Assembly: GCA_948099385.1 (NCBI GenBank)
Contig: CANUEZ040000014.1
Location: 3,795,001 to 3,859,000 of the forward strand
Origin: Fasciola hepatica
Taxonomy: Eukaryota; Platyhelminthes; Trematoda; Plagiorchiida; Fasciolidae
Reading direction: 5' to 3'
Length of the DNA: 64,000 nucleotides
In this document: piece after piece, positions 23,683 through 38,818 of the stretch
Layout: every line of letters begins with the position of its first letter
Numbering within the stretch: the first letter of the stretch is position 1
The notes under the pieces: generated by a model
What the model saw: the letters and a program-made list of their open reading frames with translations, nothing else
Told to the model about the DNA's origin: nothing
The model's database searches: none
Translations under genes and position numbers: made by a program

Positions 23683-23855
23683 CGTTTTCTCTTTCTTCCT
23701 TTGTTTGTTTGTTTGTTTCCTTCTTTCCTTCCTTCTTTCTTTTTCTACCTCTCTTTCTTTCTCTTTTTCCTTTCCCTTCTTTCTTTCTTTCTTTCTTTCT
23801 TTTCTATCTCTCTTCCTCTTTTTCCTTTCTCTTCTTCCTTTCTTTCTCTCATACA
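23683..23855. repeat. (CTTT/CCTT)n polypyrimidine tract
   Basis: About 170 bp almost entirely C and T on the + strand, built from CTTT, CCTT and CTCT units. It generates Phe/Ser/Leu-rich frames on + and Lys/Arg/Glu-rich frames on -, which are not genes. Confidence 0.93.
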
Positions 23856-25900
23856 AGCCAAGTTTGATTTTATCCCACGTACCCAAAGGCACTATCGCTG
23901 TCCAAACCGGACAATACACACTACACACAGACTCCGAGTCCTCTGCGAGTATCCAGGCTAACCATTATGGCACATGGTGGATAGGATCCTGGTAAAATCT
24001 CTTGAAATAAATTCAAAGCCAGGGTCATTCTACATTCATTCGGTCGGTTGGATATGACGATATGATACCACGGTTTGCGTCGAACTAGCGGGAGCTTACA
24101 AAACTCCCTTCGGAGTAAACTACATTTAGAATTATGAAAGTCAGTTTTGTTCCTACGTAATTCAGAACAGCATGAAGGATCGAACTTGGGCGTAGTATCG
24201 CTGCTTTCAGTGTTGTATTAGAAATTTAGAAAGTCATACGAGGCATCCTTTGTCGTGATCGGTGATGCAAAAAAGTTAAGCTCGTACGGACAGATATACG
24301 TAATCATATTATAACACAGCGCATATAGCTCAAAGAAGATATTTTTGCAATTTATAAATTTCCATTTACCAGATTTCCCAAATCAGAAGTTGGTCCAAAG
24401 GTTAGAACATTTTGACCCGGCTGAGTTACTTGATCAGACTTTGGACATTAACCATTCTTTAGGTGACCATCGGACTTATATAACTGAACATATTTTTATG
24501 AACCGCTTCTATATATGTCACAATAAGTTTGTCCTACCCGAAGCACATTTGATCAGTGTGCGTAGGATCTTCACAAATCTTAACTATGAATAAACAAATG
24601 AAGTAGTTTCACGATGTCTCCACAGCTGTTCAGCTATGAACCACGCGCTGCTTTCATAGAACTGTTCGATGCCCTGTGTCGGATTCACCAATTCTCCGCC
24701 CAACCTGCCCCCCTCCCCCCTCCCCGATCATTCTAGTTTTCGAGTCAACCAGAAAAACCCATTTACTCCGACCAAGTAAACTTTTCTGGTTCACGCAACG
24801 GGTACACCTTTGGGTGGATGCCAGTGCTGTTGCACACTCGTTCGACGACGCGTTCACAATTAAATCTCTCAGATGTGGTATTCCCCGGGGGCAGCACGAG
24901 TTATTCAATCATAGCACACAGATCCCTCGTGAATCGCACCCTATTCGTTCCTTTTCTAGCCCCCCCCCCCCCCACCCCCGTTACCCCACCCAATTTATGA
25001 ACACGGGTTCGTCTTCCGAGTGAGAGAGAGAGAGAGGTAGGGAAAAACCTCCTGTCCAAGTGGCGTGTACTTATGTTGCAACAGGTGGAACAATTGGAGG
25101 TTGAAGAAGCCGTAACAGCACGTGCGTGCATGCTGATCGTACCACCTTGGTCCGCCCCGTAAGCCGTGACTGGTTAACTTTATGACTGGTCGTGGAATAT
25201 CAATTAACTTGCCACAATAAATACCACCACCGTCATTGCCATCGGCTTTTTCCAAAACTTGCGGGCAATCAGGTGGCATCCTTATCAGCCATTCACCAGT
25301 TTCTTCAGGGAAATTTTTCGCAATTCGAACGACAATAATAATAATAATAATAATAACAACAACAACAAGGAAACAAGAAATAGTCGAAAAGGGAAAAATC
25401 TGACTTTCGAAGTAGAGCCTTGACCAAGTACGTCTACTAATACGCATACATAAGTGAACAAATATGCGATAAATATACGACAAGGCCAGAGCAAATTGCT
25501 TTCACTGGAAAAACAGTGGCTTGTCACCTAGTTGTTTTGTTTCCCAGTAGCTAGTTTTCCCCTTAGGACAGATCCCAAACTCAGTATGGTCGGAAATATA
25601 TATTCAACTAAGAACTACAATACGGGGAACAATACGTTCTTCTGTTCTGGCTAAACTTGTGGATCTTTATTGATTGATTTCGTAACCCGTGGTCAAAGTG
25701 ATTTCATTACCACATAGAACGGATAATGCAAAGGCTGAAAACATTGTCTTCCAGTCACAAATTCGAATAGGGAATTCAGAAACAGGTTTGGTCAATATTT
25801 TCTGGACAACTTTGCTATGTTATTTATTTATTTTTAAATTCACTTCCTTTTCATTATTTGATAGTAGTATACCATTTCTGAAAATGGGTCGTCGCCAATT
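23856..25900. other. Unrecognised intergenic DNA with short homopolymer and simple tracts
   Basis: Includes a C13 tract interrupted by one A at 24960-24978, a GA tract at 25022-25037, and an ATA/ACA tract at 25337-25368. No coding motif. Confidence 0.4.
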
Positions 25901-25914
25901 AGAGGCTGACTGTA

Positions 25915-26540
25915 GGGCAAGTGACCGATGGTGGCTCGAAGGTTCGAACCCCCGAGGAACAGAAAGGACAGAAGGGTCAGGAGCTCACCGGAATGACCGT
26001 GTTTGACCACGGTCGGCCATATTGTAGCGGGGAATATTGGAGCAACAGGACGATGCGAATATCAAACTGCTCGGGCCAACCAGTAAAGAGCCATAGACCA
26101 AGGAACAGACGACGAACATGTCAGAGGCCTCCCGAAGTGGACAAAAGGAGGCATACGGACCAGCAGATGGGAAGCAGCGGGATCTCAGGCAACCAGCAAG
26201 GTAGCCCAGGTGAGGGGCTACCGATCAAGCCGTCAAGCCGTCAACCGGGAAAATCGGACCAGCCGAAAAGCAATTGTGTCCAAGAGAATCAAGCTGTCAA
26301 CCACAGGCAACTGACGAGAAAGCAGCCGGAATACTCAGGAAGTCGAGAGATCAATGTTGGTGCAGCTAGGTCTGGAAATAGACTATATAAAAGATTGCAT
26401 ATGTTTCATGAACTTAACTTGTTTGGCCGTCCAAATACAAATGTCTTGCCATCTTTGTTGCAATGTGTATGTCACCATACGTCTAATGTAGTTAATGCGA
26501 TTGTTTATGTGGTCAGTAAAATAACCGTCGAAAAGTGAAG
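25915..26540 (+). other. 205-codon open frame over an LTR-like or tRNA-like region
   Basis: The frame at 25921-26538 gives a Gln/Arg/Ser/Pro-rich product without a domain. A B-box-like GGTTCGAACCC lies at 25941-25951, and a TATATAAAA promoter-like motif at 26383-26391 is followed by 150 bp of non-repetitive sequence. TGTAGCGGGGAATATTGGAG at about 26023 resembles the start of some invertebrate Gypsy LTRs. I favour decayed retroelement DNA over a gene; neither is proven. Confidence 0.3.
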
Positions 26541-27588
26541 CAAAGTTGAACACTGAACTCTGATATCTTTCGAAGATTAGGCGGGTCGACTAGATGTATC
26601 TATCGGAAAAACATGTAACTTTGAAGATAAACATTTCACAGAGCTCCTGAAATACGCAGAAAGACCCACTGGCCGATGAGTGTGATATATTAACCTGAAT
26701 GATGAAATGTAACGGGTTTCCAATTAAGATTATTCTGAGGTACATCAAAGAATGACTACATATCCAGAAGCTAAAAGATAATCAGAAGTGGAAATTTTTC
26801 CTGTAACCACCCTACAAAGGTGATAGTGTCAGCCCATTGATTAGGTAGCAAATTAAATTTGACCATTTGCTACCAGATGTCCCTAACAAGTTGTTATTAG
26901 ATGGTGACATGAGTCAGTTGTGCAGTTTGGCAATAAAACGGTTTTCAAAATGTAAGTTTCACGTTGGGTACAGATGTGACTGCACTGCATTTCCGGAGAA
27001 TCAGGCGGTACTATACTACTAAGTGAGTGCGAATCTGGAAAAAATTAGGGGAAGTTTTGTTCGCGATATATTTCAACCTTAGTAGAATGTATTATTGGCA
27101 TGAAGAGGCGGAATCTTGCGTAGTGAAAAATCCGCTTTCACTTTCGCACCAAAAAGTCCAACTCGTACAGCCAGAAACGAACCGGCAACTTTTGGATCTG
27201 AAAAAATGCGAGTGAATTTTTCATTATATACTTCAGTCTGATGGGAAGTGATCAAAAAGGGTCACGGCAACCAATAAAAACCGGTCAAATTGCATCTACG
27301 TACGTGCGTGTACCGTCGCAAAAACTACTGGATACGAACCGAGGTAAGCACGAGTCCGGCGCAAGTCAGTTAATCAACTCAAGTTGCGGTGAATCGGAAA
27401 TCTACAAATGGTCTAAAATTCCCTGTAAATAAATTCGTTTTCAATTCTCACAACAACACACGAGGCGAAATCAAAATGTGCAACGCCGTGATCAGCCAGT
27501 GTTAAAGCATTAGCGACCTAACACAGGCTTGTGGCGATTTGCTAAGGAAACGGCCGAAATTGATCTGTGCTGAGAAAAGTTCGTCTAC

Positions 27589-27590
<2 letters not shown>
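26541..27590. other. Unrecognised intergenic DNA
   Basis: Short frames only (27027-27215, 27241-27432). Confidence 0.4.

Positions 27591-27631
<41 letters not shown>
27591..27631. repeat. (TA)n microsatellite
   Basis: About 20 TA units. Confidence 0.95.
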
Positions 27632-27634
<3 letters not shown>

Positions 27635-28896
27635 TAGTGCGAAAGGTACGAAGTGACTTACAGTTTGTCAGCAGCGTCCGAGGAATGGATTTGAGACCGA
27701 TCACATAGACATTTAACCTTCGGAGTAGTTCATCGCGGTTTCCGTCAGGACAAGTGAGTGATGTTAGAGACGGAACCCCATTAAATACAATTTGGTTGAC
27801 ACGCATATTCATACGCATTAATAAACGATATAGAAAACCATATTACTTTGATTGAAGCAGCCACATCTCAAAAGCGCAGAGAGAATAGGCCACGATAATC
27901 GCGTGCCGATTTGTCGAGAGAAATGCGCATTATTTTGACAAAACTACAAAGCGTTATGTAAAACGTAAATAAGAAAATTTGGATGATCAAGTAATTTGAA
28001 CAATTCACCATGTGCTGAGTAGCAACACTTGTGGAAGCCATCAAATTGAACTATTAGCGATACCGCGAATATTCAAGCCCATTGCACACGTATACATCGG
28101 AAGTCAGCCATATGACTGCGAACGGTCAAAATCGAACGTACCTATGAAATTTCGTACTGCTCACCAAGACCAGACTTATTCTTTTCCAGGACAACAAAAC
28201 AAGCCTGGGATAGCCGAGAACAGCAGCAAAATAATTCTTATCATGTCGGTCTGCCACTGTGTCCTAAAAGGCTTTGGAAAATACGCTTCATCCGTAGACG
28301 AGGTAATTTGATTTTATTCTTAGAATGAAGGTGGACAATGCTGAAATTGAAGTAGAAGATAAAGAAGACTAATCCGAAGAAGAAATATCCGACATATTAA
28401 ACAAGCTCGATTGAGTGATGTGGCAAAATAATTGGTTGACTCATAATAAAGTTACATGTTCTTGAAAGGGCCCGAATTCGTCTGATTTTCTGATGCTATC
28501 TACAGACATAGTTAGGCAGATTGAGGAAAATCCATATCTATTGTGAGAATGATGTTCAGTTTTTAGTCGATCATGAACGAATTTCCTTTTAGAGATTGGA
28601 AAAATTATGAACGGTGCCGACTAACTTACCTTGTTTAAAGACTCTGATCAGTCCCCGAATGGTTATGAAAAAATGTCAGTTTCCTCCGAGCTTGTCAGAT
28701 ATGAAGAAATACAGGCCGTAAGCAGTCAGCCATTCCATTCGTCTGTCCTAAAGTAGGGCATTTTCGGATCTAAGTCTGATACTTGGGTGTCACACGGACT
28801 CGACGAAGCAGAAAAACGTCTATCCCCTTACTGTTCATTAAAAGTGAGTGTCTTTAAGCAAACGAACATGCACACATGAACCCGCATGCGCGAGCA
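27632..28896. other. Unrecognised intergenic DNA
   Basis: One 99-codon plus frame at 28012-28311 has no recognised motif. Confidence 0.4.
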
Positions 28897-30229
<1,333 letters not shown>

Positions 30230-30800
30230 ACTCCGATTCGACAGAAAGTGACAACACGATCGCCACTGCTCGCGGTTCGCAGCCATATCCTTCAGTGTCT
30301 CCAGCTAACTGGTAGACGGATCTTTTGGACCCCAACCACGAAGACGTGAAACACCTACTTTTCCTAAGTTCGCTGTACATTTTCTCATTCCTCACTGTCA
30401 CGTCATCTGTTGACCTCCACGTGGTCTCTTCCACTCCCTAAGAGGAACGCAGAATAGGACACGGTAGGGTAGACGTGTGTTTGCCATACGTATCACGTGT
30501 CCCAATCAACGAAGACTACTAAGCCGGATACGCTGTGACAAAACCTTCTCCGAATTAGTACCCAATACTCGCTTTCTGACCTCATCGTTGCTTACTCGGC
30601 TATTCCACCCAATCCTAGCGATACTACGTAAACATCGGTGGTCAAAAACCTCAAGACAACGAATATCTTCAGCACGCAGACTCCAAGTTTCGCAACCATA
30701 CAACAAAACTGAACGCACTGCAGCACAGTATACACGACCTTTCAACTTCAATGAAATATCATTGTTGGGAATTATTAGCAAAGCACATTCAACGAGTTTT
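30230..30800 (-). mobile_element. RTE-type LINE 3' fragment (C-terminal end of RT protein)
   Basis: The minus strand (30781-30506) reads LKLKGRVYCAAVRSVLLYGC then ETWSLRAEDIRCLEVFDHRC and a RIGWNSRVSNDEVRKRVLG block, the conserved post-RT tail of RTE/BovB-clade LINEs. After frameshifts it continues through VVGVQKIRLPVSW to AANREQWRSCCHFLS at about 30283-30240, the usual C-terminal end. It is 5'-truncated at about 30800, 15 bp from the edge of the inverted-repeat arm at 30815. Several stops; inactive. Confidence 0.85.
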
Positions 30801-30814
30801 CACTGAGACGAGAA

Positions 30815-31992
30815 CCTAGAGTGAACGAATGTGAAACAAACACCTATCCAACAAACTATCCAAAATGGCTCTCAACGGGTAATTGAACCGATACACCAAA
30901 CCACAAAACGAACTGCTCATCATCCCTAACTAACATGAAACAGCTGTACAGTGCTCCATTGATTATCTCACCACCAAATAAATGATGGGATAAATAAGAA
31001 GCCATTTGGAAGTGAAATGTACACCGAGTTATCTCCTGTATTGCATTTGAGGTACTCGATAACATACTGAAAAGTTGTGTGTGTTTCTCTGTGACAGTGC
31101 TCAGTGTGTTCGGCTACAACGAAACAAATTCTACACTCTACGCAAGTACTTCATATTTGGAAACAATATTACGGAAGTTCAGATTCATCGTGATACTTCC
31201 ACTTCATGCTCACCCATGAATACAGCAAAAGAGATATACACAGCATGGAAGGTTTCGCACTGAACTATCAGAAACGATCGGCATTCGTGTGATTTGGATT
31301 TGAGTGTCATATAGGCGATCTCAATCGGCCACACATGGTAACGAGTTGGGGGACAGTGATTAACTATCTAAAACACGAATATGATCGGCGGTGACAGAGA
31401 TTCTCCCTCAAACATCGAACATGATAACAACTCACATCACTCGATCAAAACGGGCTTCATCAGTGTAAGGAATCATGAAAGGATCATATTAGATATTTAG
31501 CATTCATACAACTGGGAAACATCAACTGATTGGATTAGTGTTGGCATAAATTCCCACTAAATATTCTTGTACTCCTTTTTCACCATAGAACAATGTACGA
31601 TATGTGTGTGTGTGTGTGTGTGTGTTTGTGTGTGTATGTGTGGAAGGAGGCAGAAGTCAATTCGAAGCTGTCGAGTTGGAAGTTGACCGATCGTGACAGG
31701 AATCCAACCAGAAACGTCGAAATCTGAATTCAAAGATAGTGACCGTTTCACCACTGGTTTTGATATTTTGGGTATACTGGATGAAACTGAAACCTGAATG
31801 GCAAGTTCTGTACTCAGATATTCTTTTTGAATTGCAATTCAATCGCTAGGTCATGCACAAGCATTTGCATTCTATGGGAATAGCCCTGGTCGTATCATGT
31901 GAAATACTTTGAACTTACTGAAATTAATCAGATTGTGTGAAGTGTTTTTATTTTCGTATATGCGGAACTTCCACATCAGTCAGGATTCCAGT
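30815..31992 (-). repeat. Left arm of a large inverted repeat (about 1.18 kb)
   Basis: Reverse complement of 38819-40002, about 97% identical where compared, with scattered substitutions, a GT-array length change and a 6-bp indel near 31470 (right arm 39347). The same short frames appear in both arms (for example 30856-31065 and 39753-39962), but the products have no recognised domain and the identity is nucleotide-wide, so I read it as non-coding repeat. Contains a (GT)n tract at 31603-31642. Confidence 0.93.
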
Positions 31993-33336
31993 AAGAAAAA
32001 TTATAAGAACAAAATTTCTACGATTCCTTACTCCGGAAACCCGCTGCTGTTTCCTAGAGGTCATGGACAGTGGTCTAATAACGATCGAGTACTATATTCT
32101 TGACTGTTTCACTTTGGTACCATATTCGAATCTACGAGAAAAAACACGAAAGAAAGTCCTCTAATCCCAGGTTGCATTTGCTTGCGCGATGGTGTAAGAT
32201 ATCTTTTGCACAGGCACTTTGACAGCATTTACATCTATTGAAGTGCCCCTTTATATAAAAATGACAACATCTTATTAATCGAACGTTACTGACCGATTGC
32301 ACGGAAACAAGTAACAGAAACCAACACTCATGAGTCCTGGAAAGCGAACTGCAATTTTTGAACTGCTTGTAGTGAAAATCATAAATCAGTTGGAACAGTG
32401 AAGGAATGTACTGAATTCTCATTTTTGTTTACAAAACGATGTAGAACTTTGTGGGCAGAACGTGTATCCATGGTAGGATGTTCAAGCTACGAAGATCGGT
32501 TCATGTAAGTGAACTGATAACAGTCATGTGGCATGAACAGAACTATACGTGTGGAGTGACCCGGTCACGTGCTGCATTAAACGGTCAGCTATAAGTTTAA
32601 ACTGCCTAAGCATGACTCACGTGTGACGGGTCGTGTGAACTCGTTGCAGTACACTGTGCATAAAACGTTGAGATAGATTCTCGTATGAGTTAAAAGAAAT
32701 GCAACAATTAGAAGTGATTAAGATAAAAATTATCTATGAAAACAATGAACAAAGGATTGTGTGCTGAAAGGGGAGTGATAAACAAGCCAAATCAGGTGAG
32801 ATCCGAGTAAGGTTGAATTCACAAAATGTGGGAAGCTGGGATTGGGGACCGAAAGGCCCTAGTAACTTTGTGCCGGACCAACACACCCAACTGAGTACGA
32901 TCGTTCATCACGCAAGGTTAGCCACTGATTCCATTTTATCCACAGTTACATCTTTTTCGATGATCAATCAGGACGTGTTTTTCTACTTCGTATCGCAGAA
33001 GTAGGAGTTTAGACTTGTGTGGTAATTAGGTGTAGTAAATTTTGCAGTAGCCTTCTTGAGCTTGTTTCTGCCTATTTTGTTTCAGTGATTAGTGGGGCAG
33101 AGCACAGAGAAGATGTTTTGCCATTCCAGTAGAGTCATTCCGTCAGAGCTATTAACTGACAAACTAAACAGAACAATTAGGATTGATTTATAATTACCAC
33201 CTATTTTTAGATGATTGCTTTTTGGATATTCTTTTCAATAATTTGTATATGTACAGAATGTATTACTGGCCTGAGGAACCTGAGTCTTATTGACAATGGA
33301 AAATCCACTTGCAATTTTTACATCCATAAGTCCGGC
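31993..33336. other. Spacer of the large inverted repeat, left part, unrecognised
   Basis: No transposase, RNA gene or known repeat was seen. Confidence 0.4.
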
Positions 33337-33410
33337 CCCGACAGCCGGAGTCGAACCGGCGACATTCCGCTTATCGGGCAGATACTCTACTAGCTAAGCT
33401 ATCATGGTAC
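33337..33410 (-). repeat. tRNA-derived (SINE-like) sequence
   Basis: On the minus strand, TAGCTTAGCTAGTAGAG resembles a D arm, and the T arm GCCGGTTCGACTCCGGC (33344-33360) has a perfect five-pair stem and TTCGACT loop. The acceptor strands do not pair and the base before the would-be anticodon is C, not T, so it is a tRNA-like relic or SINE head, not a working tRNA. Confidence 0.6.
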
Positions 33411-36400
33411 GGCCAGTCGGGTGATACTTAATTAGTGAATACCCAATGGTGCGCAAACCGCAAGTTCAATGAAAGCAACTGTTCCAGTTTTAATCACTGA
33501 ACCAGCCTCGCCCGTTACTTCCCAATGGGTGTGAAAGGTACACGGTTAAAAGCCTAACATATAACCATTAGTGAATCAAATCTGCCTGCTGATAACAAAC
33601 TAATCCAATGAATTCAACAAGTCATGAGAAAGGTGTGAATAATTACTGACGGTGTAGGTGTGAAAAAGCGAATAGGAGAGACATGGGATGTGGGGATTGG
33701 AGGAAGATCTTGTACTAGGGGTTGAAGTGGGAGTACCACCTCGTACGGATATGGCAATATAAACTGTAGCCCTGGGTTGTGTTGACTGCAGAATTCATGC
33801 TTCAGGATATCAATCACTATGTTTTCGGAGGTGATTATTTGACTGCCTAATCTTTTGTCGAGGAGTTTGGGTGTTGCTGACATCGTCCTGAATGAGGTTG
33901 TGACTTCAGTTATTATCAGCCGTTGACCAGTTATTGTAACTTGGCTCCAGATGTGTTTTGCTTAGTGCTTTTGCAAAGGGAGGCCGGAAAATGTTTTCAT
34001 ATCCCCTTGGGTAGCCCCGTTGTGGCGTGATCGATATACTTAGTAGAGCTAGTTTACCTAATATGAACGAAGGATTAGGACTGACGAGGCAGAACCTTCC
34101 TCTAATGTCCACAACCAATCTTACTTGTTCGTTTTTCATACCCACTGCGTCATTAATTGTTTACACCATTCTTCTGACTTGTTGAATCCACTCAGTTAGT
34201 TTGTTATCACGCAAGTGGACGGGATGCACACACAGTTATAGGTGATCAGTCTTTCTCTATTAACGTTTAGATGTAAATGTCTATAGTGAAATGTCAACAG
34301 CAAATTTCTTCATGATGCCAGCCTGTACACACAAAATTGTGCTCATGAACACATCAATATGGTGCATTTTTTATCATTTGCCACGCTTTAGAAATGAGGC
34401 TCTAAGCTTAGTGAGAAGGATTATCAGTTTCACGTGTTAATCTCTGAACTGACCATTCGGATTCTTCGAAGTTGGTTTTACCTCGAGAGCGCACGATGCG
34501 GTAGGCATTCGCTGTGATTGATGTTAGGCAACCGTCCGGTTTACCGGACTTTTAACGGTAACTTAAACCACTTTGAAAAGTACCAAAGGCGACTCCCAGT
34601 GAAGAGTAAACAGCTGGTCAGTGGTTCTTAGATTTCCAAAGTTGAATAAATTATTGATCATTTAATTTTTCTTCCAATTGCATTACTGAAATTGTTATCT
34701 AACAGAGAGTTTGTTAGCACATAGAGAAGCGCATGAATACCCCCTCCCCCTGTATGTCTAAGCCTTGTATACATGAACACATTTGAGATATCATTGGAGT
34801 ACAGAATAGCGTTGTAGGACAGTGATTTCATCCGCTCATGGATTTTAGGTGTATACAAGTCAATTCTACAATGCCGAACCTCAGTCGAGATAGCAAAAGC
34901 TTGCACTCAGATAATTATATTCTCCATTCTAGTGTTGTAATTAGAAGTAACTATTAAAAATCTTGAAAAACTTTTTATTTAGGTTACAAAGCAGGCCTCG
35001 AGCAACGAATCGAATAAACGGTACGTATAAAGTATCCCCAACTGCCTTTGTACCAAGCCACTGACGAGTTTCACCATGACGAGACTACGTTTGGACTGCG
35101 TATCACCAGTTAGACACTTTTGGGTGGGATGAGAGAAAGACCTAGTAGAGGATAGGCATTCGAATGCTTGTGTTACAGTTACACAAATTCTACCTGGTTA
35201 TACTTTTAAGAGCTAATTCAGTTTCTTCTCTCTCTCTCTCTCTCAAGTTAATCGTACCGTGTGGTGATTCCCTGTCATCAACAATCATCATTGCGTCAGT
35301 CAAACAGTGATGACAATCAAAAAGTGCTAATTCTCCTAGTATCCCTCTGATCCCAGACAGAACTGTTGTCCCCTAATTCAAATTCGTATCGGTAATTCTT
35401 ATAATACTATGATTCACTAACCGACTAACGTTATCTCTGTTCCCTTTCACCTTCGGTCAGGGAATTTTCTAACCTACTCTCACAAAGTTTTCATGTACTA
35501 CCTAAACTAGCTGTGCGTTTGTCTTAACCGCTGCGAGCTGTCCCGAGTTTGTCGTCTTGTTGTGGCTCAGCCGACTCGGTGGTGACGTTGTGCCTTAGAG
35601 AGGCTGTCTATCAGACAATCAGTTCATCGGTCGTGCGAGCCGCAGTCACTGCAGTGTTCGACGCAAATTATACTCGAACATCCCGCTGTAGGCTCACACA
35701 CAGATTGTTGCACTGATCAAAGTGGGTCCAACTCATCCGGATGAAACTCAACATGGGAATACTGGTCACGACGGAACAGGATTTCATGAGCCAGATGACG
35801 AGCAAGTCGATCGGAAAAGTACTTACGTGTTTGGAGAGGGGTGCGATTGGAGTTTTCAGTGAAAACAATATTGGGTTCAGCTGAACGGATGGTATGATTT
35901 AGGTTGCTAAGGCTTTTCTTGAATTTGAGATAGTTGGCTAGGTGTGAAAACAAAGACAAATTAGCCCCGTGGAATTAGTCGTTGAGGCCAGTATGAAATT
36001 GTTCTGTCAACGACTAAATGACCGGTTTACGCTTGCTTCTCAACCAAACGTACACACCATGGCACGCGCTTCCTATTAGACAAATCTTTTTTTCCACTCG
36101 AACAGTCTTTCCGGGTTAACGACTCGTTGTCCTGTCAGATAGCCCTCTCCCCAAGAAAGTAAAAGAGCCCGGTCTTGGTTGTCATCCGTGGTATTCGTCT
36201 TTCTCATGTGCTAGCCGTTAAGAGGAGAATCTGTAGTGCACCTGAACGCCAGTGTGGCTCTGAGTTGTGTACGTTCATGTCTCTGGTAAAAATGAACCAT
36301 TTCTTGCCATCATCCACATCCACACACTTTTTCTCTCGTTCTATTCCCCATTCTTCTCCGTCTCCAACCTCAAAGGTCCAAATAAGGTGTCTGCCTAATC

Positions 36401-38818
36401 GGTCAAACTAATATCGTTTTGCCAACCTGCCATTCCCACGAGACACGTGAACTATTCCCCAAATGTCTTCGAAGATCGACGGGTGGAGGAATGCTGGTGA
36501 AATGGGGAACTTGAAGTCTGTGTTGTGAATGTGGGCAGCTGAGCGCAGTCCTTTCACGTCAAATACGAAAGGGTAGTGCGAAGGGGGAGGGAGCGGTAAC
36601 TAGGTTTGCGTTGAAACTGTAGTAAATAAAAATATAACGTGATCTCTTCAAATGAAAAAAGTCGACAGGTCATTCAGTGACTTGTTTTTCGGTTGGTCAG
36701 CTGGGAAAACATACAAACGAATTTGTGCTACAGACTGGTTGCTTGTGAAACGAAAGGTGGGGGGAGAAGTTAGGCTTGTACTGAATTCCCCCATTGTTGT
36801 TGTGTTCATCTCGGCTGTTTGATGGTGATAGAGTTTGGTCGAAGGTTGGGAATGGTGAACGTTAACAACGGCCAACCATTGTACGACTGACCATCGCAAC
36901 GCCAACTTGGTTTGTTTGGTTACCACGGTCACGACAACCTTGTTCACACCTTAGTCATACAAGTCAGTCATAATCACAGCACGAGACGACTTACCGGTCA
37001 CGCCATCTGGGACAACAGAACGCATCCCCCTAGTGCGTGTGTGTGTGTATGTGCGGAAAGTCGTCTGACCTCGAACAGCCTTTTCTGGGGAGGCAATTAC
37101 CCGTCAAATGCCGCCGCACGTTTATTTCACACTGTTCTGCTCCAATCAGCCCCCAATAATGGTGATGATCATTCCCGACCCCTGCGTAAAAATGTGTGCC
37201 TGTGCTTGCGAGAGATAAATGGCAGAAGTTGACGACGCGCAGTGTGAATGAGAGACACAACTTGGAGGACAACGGGAATTACAGTACAGTAGCCGGAACG
37301 TGATTCTTCAGGGTCAGTAATTGGGGCATAGGAATGGGGATAAAAATCACTACCGAATGTGATCTTGTTCGAGCAAGTTACTAATCGATTGATCTCATGG
37401 ACGTGAATCATACAACGGGCGAGTAAATCATCCTCGTTGTTGTTGTTGTTGTCGTCTTTCTGATAGGTACTTCACGCAGAATTCCATCATATTCGAGGTC
37501 ATCAAACTGCAATACCGCTCATGAGTTTATCAGACGGGCGCACAGTTGCTACGGGACAACCGAGAACTACGTGGAGACTCAGGCCGATCATAAATCCTGT
37601 TCACATCAAAGATACCCATCCACATCCTTCAGTAAAAGTTGCTAGCCTGTTTATCGTAGTACTTCTGATAAAACTGATTAACTTCTCAATCCACTCAGAA
37701 TATCAACTAACTAAATATCAGTTGACACGCACATAATGAAAGTACGATTGAAGACAGTGATCTTTACGAGAAAGTATACAGTTTCATAAGTGCGTCAGTG
37801 TAAAATCCTTGTTAATTTTACTACATTGGCTCGGAATTGACCTAAGGAACGAATTGGTACCTCTTTTAGCCTTAATGCTGTTCTCTTTTCCAGACTGTTT
37901 TATCCAAACGAGACCGTTTTATACAACCGATTAGTATAGTATCACAGGAAAACTGGTTTTCAAAAGCTTCAAGATTCAGCCGTTAGGAAGCAGGCATACA
38001 CAAAGAGGACGACATGAATGAAGTACACTGATCTCAATACTTTTGAAAATCGATGTTGACCTTGGCTGAGGTTGGTGGTTTTCCGTGGTCTCCGATCGTG
38101 ATTTGCATTGGCCTATTTATTTTATCGCTAACCAAAAGGGAGCGTGTCACAAGTTGTGCCCGAAAACCCCGGACTCGATTCTAACTGGTGGTGTGGTTTT
38201 TCAGAGTTGTTAATTGATTGTGATCGGTATTGATTCAACTGTTGGAATATTTTGCCATCCAATCTGAAACACAAGAACTGAACCATGCTTGTGCTGATAG
38301 GAGGTGGTTTGGGGCGAATTTGTCGTACGGACTGGTAGGAAAGTCTATCAAACGACGAAATGAGGAGGCGGTGCTCTCATACTAACCAACCTCCCGTCGG
38401 AAGACGGGATTGGTTCAGCCGTGCATAGAACTGTCCTCACAGACACTCTGCCTTGCACCATGGGCGGGCTGGCGCTGTCGCTTTCTGGGTCAGCTAAGTG
38501 ATGGACTTCTGTACGCAGCCATTGAGCCTTTTATCACCCAGCCATAAATGCCAATCATCACTGTGCACAGCTGGAGTGAAAGTGTCACGGACCTACGAAC
38601 TATTCTTATTTCACTGGTAGCAATTTAAGGGATTGTATTTTTATGCAGAGGGAATTATACAGAATGGTTGGACAAATGCAAATGGAGTTCCCGGTACTTA
38701 CGTCAGTCCGGCTGCTCATGCCAATGCTAAATTCTACAGATAAAGCAAAATGTCCTTAGGGTCACTTTCACTTATGTGCTGTTTGTCAAATTGAGAAGTA
38801 ACTGATGAGGCTAGCCAA
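33411..38818. other. Spacer of the large inverted repeat, right part, unrecognised
   Basis: Contains a (TC)n tract at 35225-35244, a small GTT tract near 37435-37450, and a CCCGTC-GGAA-GACGGG stem-loop near 38393-38408. Minus-strand frames at 33614-33883 and 33906-34145 are the longest but motif-free. Confidence 0.4.

Noticed and set aside
23588..23995. Phe/Leu/Ser-rich membrane-like protein, or Lys/Arg/Glu-rich protein on the other strand
   Set aside because: Both arise from the CTTT polypyrimidine tract.
33337..33410. Functional tRNA gene on the minus strand
   Set aside because: The T arm is perfect, but the acceptor stem does not pair and the position before the anticodon is C.
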